A stretch of 64,000 nucleotides of DNA from Fistulifera solaris (lineage: Eukaryota > Bacillariophyta > Bacillariophyceae > Naviculales > Stauroneidaceae): assembly GCA_030295235.1 (NCBI GenBank), contig AP026131.1, positions 1-64,000 on the forward strand, in the 5' to 3' direction. Numbering within the stretch: position 1 is the stretch's first letter; every line of letters starts with the position of its first letter. The notes below the pieces were generated by a model that was given only the letters and a program-made list of their open reading frames with translations, had not been told where the DNA came from and did not search any database. Made by a program: the position numbers and the translations under genes. Below are positions 1-11,746 of this stretch, in pieces.

Positions 1-306
1 CTCCTAACCCTCCTAACTCCTAACCCTAACCCTAACCCTAACCCTAACCCCAACCCTAACCCTAACCCTAACCCTAACCCTAACCCTAACCCTAACCCTA
101 ACCCTAACCCTAACCCTAACCCCAACCCTAACCCTAACCCTAACCCTAACCCCAACCCTAACCCTAACCCTAACCCTAACCCTAACCCTAACCCTAACCC
201 TAACCCCTAACCCTAACCCTAACCCTAACCCTAACCCTAACCCTAACCCTAACCCTAACCCTAACCCTAACCCTAACCCTAACCCTAACCCTAACCCTAA
301 CCCTAA
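1..306. repeat. Telomere array, CCCTAA on + strand
   Basis: About fifty uninterrupted units of CCCTAA fill this stretch, so the left edge of the window is a chromosome end with the TTAGGG-type telomere. A few variant units (CCCCAA, CCCCTAA) are scattered through it, and the outermost 25 bases are the most irregular, which could be read-end error. The array meets unique sequence abruptly at about 306, with no telomere-associated satellite visible beside it. Confidence 0.97.
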
Positions 307-1841
307 GTCTTCTGAGAATATATCTTCTTCCTCTCTATTCACAATCAAATAATAGTCAAATTCATCAAAAAAGCGGTGTCTATTAGTCATTTTACTACAT
401 TGTTTTTTCCACTTTCATGGCTGCTGCCAAAGTCTCATCCTTTTCAGACAGCATTTATTCATCCATGTGCGCACCTTTGGCCACCAAACTCCTCCATGTA
501 TCACTCCTTTGTCCGGTGATGTGGTTTCTGGTTTTTAAATTCATATGAATGACATGAAAAGCGTCGGTCCATGTCATAGAAAGGACCCATTGTGGTTGCC
601 TACAAGCATGGTGACCTTTGAGGCACCGTAACTCGCTCAATATTCGCCCAATCACCCGCTTCTTTTCTCATCCTCCCTTCCTGTCTCCAAAGTATCATAT
701 ACGCAATTTGCAGGCTTTAAAACTGCATCAATTTCGACTTGCAAGTGTATTTTCTTCATTCCTTCTTGCATGACAATGAGTGCCATTGTCGGGTGGGAAG
801 GACAGACTGCTGAATTTTTCGATATGTCAGTGGGTGTGCCAGACAGACCGTGCTGCAGCGAATTGTCTTACTGGTGCACAATGTCCAATATCTTTCCTAT
901 TTCCCTATTTTCCCACCTATTCCTCTTTTCCAATTATCTGCTTGTTCCTTCTACCTCATTTACCTCTTCCTAGTTACCATATTCCGCTTTACCTAGTTCT
1001 AAGTTCCCTTTTCCACATTCCAAGTTCCATATCCCAATTTCCAAATTCCTAACCCTGTCGTGAAGCCGGATAAACGTTGGTGATTTTAATTCTGTCGGAG
1101 TGGCGAAGATGCCTAGTTCCTGTTTCTGTCTTGCAGTTGCTTTTCACAATAATCAAAACTAATCTTAAAATTGCAACCACATGGAATGTTCTGGTCCGCT
1201 TGCATGTATTGGGTCAATTTGTTCGGAGGGGGGCCTCCAGATGCACGCCATGCTCGATTGCATACTATTGACTGTCCCTTTCGCCCTCAACACAAAACCT
1301 AAAACCTGTCGCCATTGGCTTCATGTGATCTCTAAGCGCATCAAAAGAATCGTGACACCTGATGTTTCTTGTAAGTTGCGCTGACATGATTTTGGATGTT
1401 GAGAATGTTTTGTTGTACATCAGAAAGATTGTCAGCAAGCAAGGCATCACCAGTCGCATTGCTAGGCACAGACATGTCTTCTCCAGTATGCTACAATGGA
1501 ATGACTTATATTAGGTTGGTTGTCATGGTCAGACTCACTGTCATTCCGTGAGTCCTCTTCGCTGCCACCATTCTCCACAGAACAATCGTCAATTTCCATC
1601 TCCATGGTTTTGGATGCAAGTTTTAATGAAGTCAAGCTCTTGCGATTATGAGATTGTGAAACAAACAATAAAGATTATTCAGCTGCAATGGGTTGCGAAA
1701 GTGTGTGAACATTGATCAATGATCGATACTGGTAGAGCCAAAAACCAATGCTATGGCATGAGCCTATGACAAGTGTGCGTGTCAGGTCCTAAGTTAATGT
1801 TCATATCCATACTGAAGATAAAACATAAAGTCGGCACGCTC

Positions 1842-1881
1842 GGTCACCTTAGACGTAGGCGCGCGGAAACGCGCGGTGACC
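1842..1881. repeat. GC-rich hairpin with GAAA loop
   Basis: CGCGCG, GAAA, CGCGCG (1860-1875) forms a perfect six-pair stem closed by a GNRA-type tetraloop. GGTCAC at 1842-1847 can pair with GTGACC at 1876-1881, extending the stem after a 12-nt one-sided bulge. It lies about 400 bp upstream of the ubiquitin-NiSOD gene. Function unknown; chance is possible. Confidence 0.4.
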
Positions 1882-2070
1882 CGTGTTTTGCAAGGAGTTT
1901 TGCAATAAGTGTTTTGCAAACAAGGACTCTCCATTTTTCCCACAGTAAAGGTTTTTTCCTTAGAATAAGTTACTAGAGCACTTTAACAGCACGCTGCTTC
2001 AACTACCAATTGTTTTTTGCACAACATAGACCTATTAGCTATTAGAGTATAAATCTGACGACTTTGCTTA

Positions 2071-2078
2071 TGACGTCA
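2071..2078. promoter_or_regulatory. TGACGTCA CRE-like palindrome upstream of ubiquitin-NiSOD
   Basis: A perfect TGACGTCA palindrome sits about 320 bp upstream of the MQ start codon of the ubiquitin-NiSOD gene. This is the consensus site for bZIP factors of the CREB/ATF type, and similar TGACGT elements are known in CO2/cAMP-responsive diatom promoters. A TATAAA-like stretch lies just before it at about 2047. A role here is inference only. Confidence 0.35.
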
Positions 2079-2391
2079 CCTTTTGGCGCGGCCGACGACC
2101 GACGACCGACCGGCGTTCTTACCCGGTTGGCGGAAAGATCGTAAATCGTATGGCTTACACGTGGAATTTTTTGCGTAATGTTCTTACGGATATACCGGTA
2201 CGACGGATGACGGAAATCGGAAGCGTCCGCGACGCGCGATGATCTTGAAAGATCGTTTGGGTTCGCGCACTCCGTTAACAGAAAAGAAAGAACGACAACA
2301 ACGCGGCCATAATCGATCCAATTGGATATCTTGTATCGCAGTCATTCTTAGCTTCATTTTCGCTTTGTTCGAATTCTTCGAAATAAGAATC

Positions 2392-3166
<775 letters not shown>

Positions 3167-3382
3167 AACACAACAAATTTAAGTCGACTTTAGATAATTG
3201 ATATGACGTTTTACTTTTATGTCTAGCGCAGATTATGTTGATTCAAATAGTTACAGAAAATCTTGGGGTTTTAATGTACTGTGAAAGCGACATCAATGCA
3301 ACCCAAGAAGGTTTTTGGCGCTGACCACAGCACTTAGCTTAGATTACTATTCGTCTCGGTTAATTGCCTCGAGCGCCAAACC

Positions 3383-3910
3383 TCAGTTTAACTCACGCAT
3401 ACTACTGGACGAATTGTCTTCATCTACCGCAGACGATGCAAGTTGCCGAATAGATAGATTGTCGATCCCGACGACTGAGACGACGATTTTTGTCACTACG
3501 AGTGTAGCCGCTCCTATCGAAACCACGAGAATCACCGCCTTCTTCACTGGAATCAAACAGCAAATTGAAACGGTACGCGAAAGAGCTGTAGGCTTCCGCA
3601 TTCTCCAGCTTGGACATTGTTTCGAAACTTGAGCAGAGCAGGTCGTGGTGAGTGATCGATCAGTCTATTTGACCGCGCGCGCATCAACAGGACTTACATT
3701 TGGTCCCCAACCTTAGCTCTTTCAACGTAATAACAGCAAGTTGTTGATTGGTTTGATCGATGAATGATGACGGACCCTTTGGATTTGAACTTTGCTGAGC
3801 GGCGCGATTCTTGGGCTTCGTCACCAGGGCGTCCAAGTCCTTCTTGCTAAGTAGCGCCACCAATTAAGCAGTTAGCGATCGTTCTCAAACCTTTTAAATC
3901 CCAATAACAT
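3383..3910 (-). CDS. Small tail-anchored membrane protein candidate
   Basis: Three exons can be drawn on the minus strand: 3910-3891 (MLLGFK), 3846-3698 and 3585-3383. They join in phase to about 123 aa. The second exon is clearly coding-like (Lys/Gln/Asn-rich, with SFIDQTNQQLAVITLKELR). It ends at a good GTAAGT donor, and a CTAAC branch site precedes its acceptor. The last exon encodes a hydrophobic helix (around KKAVILVVSIGAATLVV) near the C-terminus, so a tail-anchored protein is plausible. I do not recognise the family. The acceptor of exon 3 is uncertain, because other AG sites lead into two other frames. It is divergent from the kinase gene at 4823. Confidence 0.38.
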
Positions 3911-4822
3911 AATTGAGAATTCGCGATTGCCTAATGGACATCCCGCACTTGAGTATCTGCACTGTATTGAGCTAGTTGTTGCTTCGAGAATCCTCCTTTC
4001 GACCGAGCCTCACGTGAGATCAATACGCGACCCTCTTTCTATCGTTTCGACACATTGACGTCGACTGATCATTTGATTTAGGGCGACGATATTTATCAAC
4101 GGTTGCTGACGCTCTCGTCATCCAAACAATCGTTACTGTTCCATGTTGGGAGTGAAGACAAGGAAAGGATGTCTTGAAATACTTGCGACGCGACATTCTC
4201 CATTCAACGATACTTTAGCTGCAATCGGCATATCAACATTCCTTTAATGATTGATGACTCTTCTTGGGTATTCATTTTTGTAAGAAGAAAGAAGATGGTT
4301 CACGGAGCTTCGAGCAACGTTGTTATGAGACAAAACGATTCATTCGACAGAGCCGGCGGCGGTCCTTTAGCAGTGCATTACCAAGTAAGTTGTTGTAGAC
4401 CGAGCAAATGTATGCTTCGTTTAACCTAGAGAAACAAATCGTGACTCGTGACTATTCTTCGTTCTTTGTAGCATCAATAGCATTTTTCGTTTTCGTTGAA
4501 TGCGATTACCTTGCACTGCAACACGAGCGCGTTGTCATCTTATTTTTTCGTGTTGCGCATGAGCGTTAACCATCCACCATCCGTCAAGTGCAAGCGAGCA
4601 GATAAGAGGAAATGGCGCGACGGACGGTCTGCCTGTCTGTATGTCGAACCGATCCTGAAGAACAGACGACCAGACCAAAAGACACAAAACACGCAGCAAG
4701 CAGCAAGCAAGCAAAAGCACGCAATAAACGAACAACGAAAGCGAGCTGCCGACAACAAATAATAATGACGAATAAGTCAAGATCGATTTCTACGTTCGTT
4801 CATTGCAATCGGTTTTCTTACA

Positions 4823-6121
4823 ATGGGCGCGCATCAAAGCAGAGATTCTTCCCCTCCTTCTCCGCCCGCCACGGCAGATGACAAGACATGCTCGCCTTGT
4901 TTTTTCTTGGACGGAGTTGCCGAAAGAATACGCTCGAACTCAAAGTCCGATCCAATTGGCTCCCCTCTTCCTGAAACACCAGTCATTCAGAGAAGACGAC
5001 AGCAACAGCAAATAGAGGAAGCTATGAACGATGTTCACAATCTATATGCGTCGCAATATGGGAAACAATCAGAGATCAAAGCCGACGAGGATGACAACGT
5101 CGGCATCCACGAAGGGCCGAACTGCGAAACGGAACTGAACGAAAAGTACGAACTTTTGGAGGCCATGGGTGTGGGATCTACGTCAACGGTTCATAGATGT
5201 GTGCATCGAAGGACGGGAAAAGAGTACGCCTGCAAAATTATCGACTGTGTTCTTATTGAGGAGCGCTTTCAGGGAATGATGAGTCAATTTCAAACTGAAA
5301 TTGAGTCTCTACGAAAGCTCAAACACCCTGGCATCATAGAGCTGTATGATGTGTATCTGGCTGACTCGAAAATATATATAGTCATGGAAATTATGAATGG
5401 CGGTGAGCTTTTCGAATACGTCGTTCAAAAGGGGACGCTCACAGAGGATGAAGCCGCAAAGATTGTTCGAAAAGTCACCAGTGCGCTTGTTTACATGCAC
5501 GACAACAATATTGTTCATCGCGATTTAAAACCGGAAAATCTACTTCTCAAGAGAAAGCCCCAAGGACCAGGTGACGATATTGAAGTCAAAATTATTGACT
5601 TCGGTCTATCAAAGGCCATGGAAGAACCAGTGGCGCAAACGTTCCTGGGCACACGAGGATATCTGGCTCCAGAGATGCTACAGCGGCGAAATTATACAAA
5701 AGCTGTCGATACGTGGGCGTTGGGCATCATTGTTTTTGTTTTGGTTTGTGGATGTTTGCCTTTCGATGATGACTCGGCTACAGTCCCAAGCGATGACTTG
5801 GTTAGAACGAGGTTTGTCTTACGCTTTCCTAGATGGGCTAAAAATTTGAGTAAATCGGCAAAGGATCTTCTATCGCACCTTCTGGATGTGAACCCAGCGA
5901 CGCGATACACAGCAGAGCAAGCGCTGAATCATCCGTGGGTCAAAGGAGAGACCGCAGTTAAGGGCAATCTTCTCGCATCTCCAGGGAAAATTAAGAAGAG
6001 TCCTGCATACACAGGTAGTGCTAAACCTGGAAAATACATACAGGCGGGACGAAGAGTTGTACATCCAGGTGAGAGTCCCCTTTCTCCTGATGTTCAAAGA
6101 GTTCGCAAAAATAGTCTTTAG
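4823..6121 (+). CDS. CAMK-type serine/threonine protein kinase, N-myristoylation motif
   Basis: Single exon, 432 aa. The N-terminus MGAHQS fits the Gly2 myristoylation consensus, and Cys23/Cys26 could be palmitoylated, so membrane attachment is likely. The kinase domain spans about residues 109-375: glycine loop GVGSTSTV (116-123), catalytic Lys138 in YACKII, HRDLKPEN at 232-239, DFG at 259-261 and APEM in the activation segment. All catalytic residues are present, so the enzyme should be active. Sequence style is that of calcium/calmodulin-dependent and CDPK kinases, but no EF-hands follow. Instead there is a basic, Ser/Pro-rich tail of about 55 residues ending in RVRKNSL, which may be regulatory. 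The frame is intact. Confidence 0.9.
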   Translation: MGAHQSRDSSPPSPPATADDKTCSPCFFLDGVAERIRSNSKSDPIGSPLPETPVIQRRRQQQQIEEAMNDVHNLYASQYGKQSEIKADEDDNVGIHEGPNCETELNEKYELLEAMGVGSTSTVHRCVHRRTGKEYACKIIDCVLIEERFQGMMSQFQTEIESLRKLKHPGIIELYDVYLADSKIYIVMEIMNGGELFEYVVQKGTLTEDEAAKIVRKVTSALVYMHDNNIVHRDLKPENLLLKRKPQGPGDDIEVKIIDFGLSKAMEEPVAQTFLGTRGYLAPEMLQRRNYTKAVDTWALGIIVFVLVCGCLPFDDDSATVPSDDLVRTRFVLRFPRWAKNLSKSAKDLLSHLLDVNPATRYTAEQALNHPWVKGETAVKGNLLASPGKIKKSPAYTGSAKPGKYIQAGRRVVHPGESPLSPDVQRVRKNSL

Positions 6122-6595
6122 GGCGGTTTTTGATTCGGAAAATAACTTTTCCGTGACTATAAAGACTCTCTGAACTATATTATTGAACTTTTGATGATGT
6201 AATGTTTGTCTGCGTGCCGTAGTTGTTTGTTTAGGCTTGCGTTCTTGTCTATTTCCAGCACACCAAATGATGCCAGCTTCGGTTCTTTCTACTCTTCTAT
6301 CTATAATATTTTGGATCTGCTACAAGCTATAAGGTAGTGGTTCCGGTACAATTAGCCAGAATGTAGACTTTCCTCTATTTCAATACCGTTCTTTTACAGT
6401 AAATACCATAGCATTCGAAAACAGCAGCTCCCAGGGACTATGCTTTGGGTACTGGGTAGCGCGTAGCGTCTAGAGCGCCTGTCTATAATATTTTACTATA
6501 TTGCCCCGTCTCATTCCTTTTAAGGGGTCATTTTCAAACATTCACACCTGTAACTTTCCTCATTGAAAGCGCCCTGTATTAGAAAGATTAATGAA
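6122..6595. other. Intergenic, no gene seen
   Basis: AT-rich spacer between two + strand genes, probably the kinase 3' UTR followed by the promoter of the next gene. The phrase TCTATAATATTTT occurs twice (about 6300 and 6481). Nothing else is recognisable. Confidence 0.5.
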
Positions 6596-7386
6596 ATGGC
6601 AAAAGTAGTATCTTCCGGAGCTTGGATAGATTCGTTTCCTTATGATACAGACTATTGTGATCACTTCGAAACGCCGCGGCAAGCTTACGATGATATTGCT
6701 CCGATTTTAGACATGTTATTACTGTCCACGCAAAAACCTAGCCGTTCGAAAATAACAATTTATGATCCTTATTTCTGTGATGGCCGCGCTGGAAGAATGC
6801 TTCGTGAACTAGGCTTTCAAGTCCAGCATGATAAAAGGGATTTTTACAAAGATATACAAAACGGCGATGTTCCTCATCATGATATTTTGGTAACGAATCC
6901 GCCCTTTTCCGATCAGCATAAGAAGGTAAATCACATAAGGAAATTGCTGTATTTCTGCCTTGCTAGTCTTACCATCGCTTCTTGGCCATCGTTTTGCAGA
7001 GGTGCCTAGAATTCTGCTTCGAGCAACTCCGAGGCCCGACAAAGCGCCCATTTGCGATACTCATGCCCAACTACGTCGCAGCGCGAGAGTATTACAAGAA
7101 GCTTCTTACACAGCAGAGTAATAGAGAAGATGTCGTTTATTTCATTCCGACGACAACGTATCATTATGACCATCCCGATGGAACGGGTAAAGACACTCCG
7201 CCGTTTGAGAGTCTGTGGTTCATTGGTGTCAACATAAACAGAGATTGGAATAAAAGTTTTTCTCGTGGGAAAATAGCGGAAACACTGAAGGCTTTATCGA
7301 CTTCGAGCGATTCATTCAAAAGGATTTTCCAAAAGCGACCCAATCCAAAAGCAACGAAAGAAAAAGGGCAAGAAAAGAGCAATTGA
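6596..7386 (+). CDS. Putative SAM-dependent methyltransferase with NPPF motif
   Basis: Exons 6596-6925 and 7000-7386 (donor GTAAAT, acceptor TTGCAG, phase 0) give 238 aa starting MAKVVSSGAW. The first exon has a motif I-like YDPYFCDGRAGRML and ends with VTNPPFSDQHKK. NPPF is motif IV of class I amino-methyltransferases, which act on adenine N6 or protein side-chain nitrogens. The substrate cannot be told from sequence. The C-terminus is uncertain. After about 7330 two other frames look more coding than the annotated one. One (FIDFERFIQKDFPKAT) ends near 7400. The other carries a Lys-rich tail and then NRKKSKYRDAFGVRKQGRF, and runs to about 7518. A missed intron or an indel near 7280-7340 is likely. 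Confidence 0.72.
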
Positions 7387-7725
7387 GCTCGGAACGAACA
7401 CAATAATAGATGTGACTAATCCCCAACCCGTAGAACCCTCACAAACCGATTCCAATCCAAATCGAAAGAAAAGCAAGTATCGCGATGCGTTTGGTGTGAG
7501 GAAACAAGGCCGATTTTGAACAATGCTGTGCTCGGCGCGCGTAGGGATAGGCTTGTGGACACCTGAAGGGTAAATCAAGCGAACGGCTGCGATTATCTTT
7601 CCGTCGATCTTCGACAGTTCAATGTGTCTATTCAAGGCGGAGCTTTTATGTTGAAAACGTCGTCTGAGACCTACTGAAGAGTTTGAACCAAACGTGGAAT
7701 TAAATTAGAGTGCTACGATATCGCA
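7387..7725. other. Convergent intergenic region
   Basis: The first 130 bases probably hold the true end of the methyltransferase reading frame (see that entry). The rest separates it from the 3' end of the minus-strand helicase. No further gene is supported. Confidence 0.4.
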
Positions 7726-10700
7726 TCACTTTCTTGCTTTCGGCATTTTCTTGGCTTTCGAGTCTTCCACGTCGCTTTCTTGGTAATAGTGAGGTGCTAT
7801 TTCCACAAGCCAACCGGGTTGAATCGGAGCTACCTGTCGCATATACTCTTTCGTAGTAAACGCCAACTCGAAATATACAAGCCAAGTCGGGGGTTTTCTT
7901 CCTTGGCGAGAACGCTGCCCGGATGAATGTACACCGTCTTCTTTTGCTTGACTGTCTGGTACTCCCCTGTTCGACCAAGCTTGGCAATGTTGTAAAAGAA
8001 ACCAGAAGTGACAGACTTTAACACCTGGTCCATTTCATCGTCATTACATGAAACACTGCTGTCGATCTCAACTCTTTCGCATAATCCCTCAAGTTGCTCG
8101 CGAATATCTCTGGCCTTTTTCATGCTGCGCACTTGAACATAATTTTCGAAGCACCACGTTTGATTATAATCCGAAGCAGCCCAATCGCGATAGCACCGTA
8201 ACAGAGCAACATGATCGCCGCCACCTCCTCGAGCAAAATTGAGGCGAGCCGTATCGGCGTGCACCGCTTTCTCTTTTGGACGATAAAAAACAGATGAGCC
8301 AAGTGAGAGCATGGCTACCATCGACAGAATCTCCGACGTGCATTTGTAATTTTCAGATGCTATCACCGCTTTACTGAGCATGGGATCAAGAGGGAATTCC
8401 GCCATTCTTCGGCCAAGTTTCGTCAGTTCGCCGCGATCATTCAGTGCTCCAAGCGCATAAAGTTGTTCGAGAGCCCTAATCAATGCATCAGCTGGAGGCC
8501 GGTCCATGAAATCGAAATGAAGCAGATCGTTAATACCTAAACTTTTCAGCATCAAGACTACATTGGCCATATTGGTACGCAGAATCTCTGGGACTGTATT
8601 CGGCTCTAACTCGTTCTGGAACGAAAATGAAGTGAATAGTCGAAAACATCTGAGAGTCGATGGCAAAATTTGTGTGAGAAAAGGACGACAAGTCGTCTTC
8701 AAACGGTAAATTTGGAGCGACTTACTTTCCCGGTTGAGTTCTTCCCGCGCGTCCAGATCGCTGATTGGCTGCGGCTTGCGATATTGGTGTTACAACAAGT
8801 GATTCCATACCCGATCGAGCATTGTATGATTTCTGCTTGTTGAACCCTGTATCGATGACGTAACATATTCCGTTGATCGTTAAACTCGTCTCGGCAATAT
8901 TTGTGGCTAAAACCACCTTGCGAGCGCCTTTGGGTGTCGGTTCAAAAATCTTTGCCTGTTGTTCTGAGGGTAGATTAGCGTAGATCGGGCATACTAGCAG
9001 CTCGGCGATGCGTGACCCTAGATTCCGAGAGCGCTGCAGTAAAATTTCGGCGGCGGTTTCGATCTCCTCTGCCCGGTAAGAAATACAAGAATGTCCCCAT
9101 CTAGAGGCTGCGTCACGTGGATTTGTAAGACGGTAATGACAGCTGCATCAACATAATCAGCCTCGGGAGATTTTGTATAGTAGCTGAATCAAAGTGAGAC
9201 TCATGTTAGAGAATCGCTTTTTGTAGCGAGGGAAGAACTAATGCAACACTTACATATCAACGGGAAACATTCTGCCTGGAATCATAAATATACTAGCGCC
9301 GTCAAAGTATTTCGAAAACTTTTCGGCATCCAATGTGGCGCTGCTCACGATTAACTTTAGATCCTTGCGAAACCGGACAATATCTTTGAGTAATCCAAAA
9401 GAATATCTGTATGCAGTGTTCTCTCGTGTGCTTCGTCGACTCTAAAGGCGAAAAAAGCGGAAGACGAGAAAGTGAGTGAAACGGAATTGCGAGAACAATA
9501 TTCTCGGAAATATGGAACTTACACCATGCACGAATAACTTGCTAAATCCGGTTCATTAAGGATCTCGCGGAGTAACTTGCCGTCAGTAAGATAAAGGATC
9601 TTTGTCTGGGGACTTGTGCAATCCTCGAACCGAATTGAATATCCAACTTCGTGGCCCAGTTTGACATCCATTTCTTGGGCGACACGAGCCGCCACACTCA
9701 TTGCGGCCACCCTTCTCGGCTGAGTACATCCGATCTTTCCAAGCTCGCTGTAGCCGATTTCATGCAGGTACTGCGGAATTTGTGTGGTCTTTCCCGATCC
9801 AGTCTCTCCAACCAGGATAAGTACTTGATGGGCTTTGACTGCAGCAAGAAATTCTTCGCGATACGGATACACTGGGAGTCTCTTCCTTCCAGCGAGAATT
9901 TTCTCGTGCTCAGCCAGAAACTGAGGCCCCTCTGGTTTGCTGACATCCGTCTCTTCTATTGAGTCGACTTTTCTTTTCCTGCGATCGTATCCTTTCTTTG
10001 TTTCCTGCATGACAAAATCTATTTGATCCTCAAATACAAGTTCATACTCTTGTTTATCTGTCATGTTAGTTTTTCTTTTCGCGTGAGACAAAGCGGCAGC
10101 CTTGGCGGTTTGCGATTCTTCCCACAGTTCTTGCTCCGATTTCTCTTTGACGGTTCAAGATACCTAGATGTCAGAAGCGCCTTATCTTGGTCTGCTTTAG
10201 CCTGCTTTAAATTCAATTCATCGGGGAGTCTGTAAAATCCGTCATTAAGATCTTCCTTCTCTATTCGCTCTCTGGCCATGCTTAATATTTGCTTCTTGAT
10301 AGCTAGCTGTTTTTGTTCTGTCGCCGTTAAGCGAGCCCCTCGAAAGAGCTCATCTTCATCCTGTAACGATCGTTGCAACAGTTTGAGCTCCCGCTCTTCT
10401 CTTTTTTTCAAATAAGCCCGCCGACTGTGTTCCCGTAGCTTCTCAATGTTAATTGCCTCCCCGCTTTTCTCGTCGACAACCGTTTCCCCTCTCGCTAATC
10501 GTTCTTCCATCTTGACACGGTTTTCATCCGATTCTTTCTCTGCCTCGTGTTCCGTATGAATCTGTTTCGTTTTTAATTGATCTCTCTCTTTCAACCGTTT
10601 CACGAAGTCGTCTCGCTCTTTGATATCTTGATCACGTTCATCGACTTCCTCTTCTTCCTTCTGCTGGACCCGACGGTAACGACGCTCCTCTGCTTTGAGG

Positions 10701-11134
10701 CGTATGCGATCGACTCCTCCGCTGTCCTCATCTTCGCTGGAAGAAGGTCCTCGATAGCGTCGCTTTCTGATTCTTTCTTCCTTCTTTTCGGCTTTTTGTT
10801 GTCTCTTTTCTTCCTTGCGGCTCATCTTCTTCTCTCCAATTTGATCATCGCCTAACATTTCATATTTGGTTGCGGCTTTTATCCAATCGGCATTTGTTCT
10901 TGTGCTTTCTGTGGGTTTGTTGCGTCGAGCTCTCTGAAAAATCTGTCGAGAAAAGTCCACAAGACTTTGAGTGATATCAGTCTGACTTTCTTTCAAGACT
11001 TGCAGGATGTCATCGGGTGTTTTCGCTTTCAAAGCAACATGCGCCAGATAGGACGACAAGGCGACATCAGTAAAGCCCAACACATCGTGTAAAGAATCCG
11101 CGCACCATTGCTGAAGTTCTTTCTTGAAGCTCAT
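7726..11134 (-). CDS. DHX16: Spliceosomal DEAH-box RNA helicase DHX16/PRP2
   Basis: Exons 11134-9523, 9441-9254, 9183-8726 and 8649-7726, about 1061 aa. The N-terminus ([15 protein letters not shown]) matches the conserved start of DHX16. A charged Lys/Arg/Glu segment follows, then the helicase core: [37 protein letters not shown] and QRSGRAGRT. The winged-helix, ratchet and OB regions follow ([25 protein letters not shown]). PRP2 uses ATP to remodel the activated spliceosome before the first splicing step. Four single-base deficits interrupt the frame: near 10150 (before [10 protein letters not shown]), in the T run near 9393, at the LTGQEE motif near 9070, and in the C run near 7890. Homology continues in register across each one, so these look like assembly errors. 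ATG 11134 is chosen over an upstream GTG. Confidence 0.93.
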
Positions 11135-11746
11135 GGTGATAATCACATTGATGTTGAGTTAGTGAAGTATCTATAAGCACTCTGTCTTGTTGCAAGGTTC
11201 ATTACCAGGTACTGGAACCAGTACGGAATACTACGTAGTAATAATGCGGAAAAGACGCGTTCGATGATGCGGCCGCGAGACGACAACTCGAGAGTAGGGA
11301 GAAGGAGAAGGACCAAGGTGTGGAGGACGGACGTGTCTTTCTACGGTTTATTTATTCTCCGGTCGTGTTCGCGCGCTTATCTAAAGCGTCGATTATGCAT
11401 AAATGCGAGTAGACTGCGCTTGTCGATTTCAATAAATTTTGTAGCAGAGTGATTATCGGTTCAAAATAATCATAACTCTCAGGTATTGTAAAATAATGTC
11501 TGCCGAAAGCCTCATGACTCACGACTCATGACTGGGATGTCACTTTTTGAGTGGAATTTAGAATCTGGAATCGGTTCGTTTTTCGCAACTAATACAAAAA
11601 TATCGCATAATCCGAGATCCCAGTGGCCGATCAAAAATTCGAACGGAAAATGCACCTTGTACCATTCGACGTTCGACCATAATCGATCGATGATGGGCGA
11701 TAATAAATCAGTTGATGGTCAAACAGATAATATTAAAGCAGTAATA
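11135..11746. promoter_or_regulatory. Divergent promoter region, DHX16 / carrier protein
   Basis: Head-to-head spacer between a minus-strand and a plus-strand gene, so it should carry both promoters. A near-palindrome GTACTGG-AA-CCAGTAC lies at 11209-11224. An upstream in-frame extension of the carrier gene reaches back to an ATG at 11528, so part of this stretch may be coding or 5' UTR. Confidence 0.4.

Larger units (their letters stand above)
307..2238. other. Gene-poor subtelomeric region
   Basis: I find no coherent gene here. Short open frames exist on both strands (for example 1462-1668 and 1265-1459 on the minus strand, the former acidic and Ser/Asp-rich), but none has a start, splice sites and a recognisable domain. 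These may be decayed fragments of a gene or transposon. The stretch 890-1050 is rich in short pyrimidine-rich near-repeats of the type TTCCNNNTTCC. The right part, from about 2030, is probably the promoter of the ubiquitin-NiSOD gene. Confidence 0.6.

Noticed and set aside
13-390. Open minus-strand frame rich in Gly-Leu and Arg-Val repeats
   Set aside because: It is telomere repeat read as protein; six-base units never make a stop in these frames.
1265-1668. Possible decayed transposase fragments on the minus strand
   Set aside because: A few phrases look protein-like (for example KPMATGFRFCV), but no motif, terminal repeat or target duplication could be shown.
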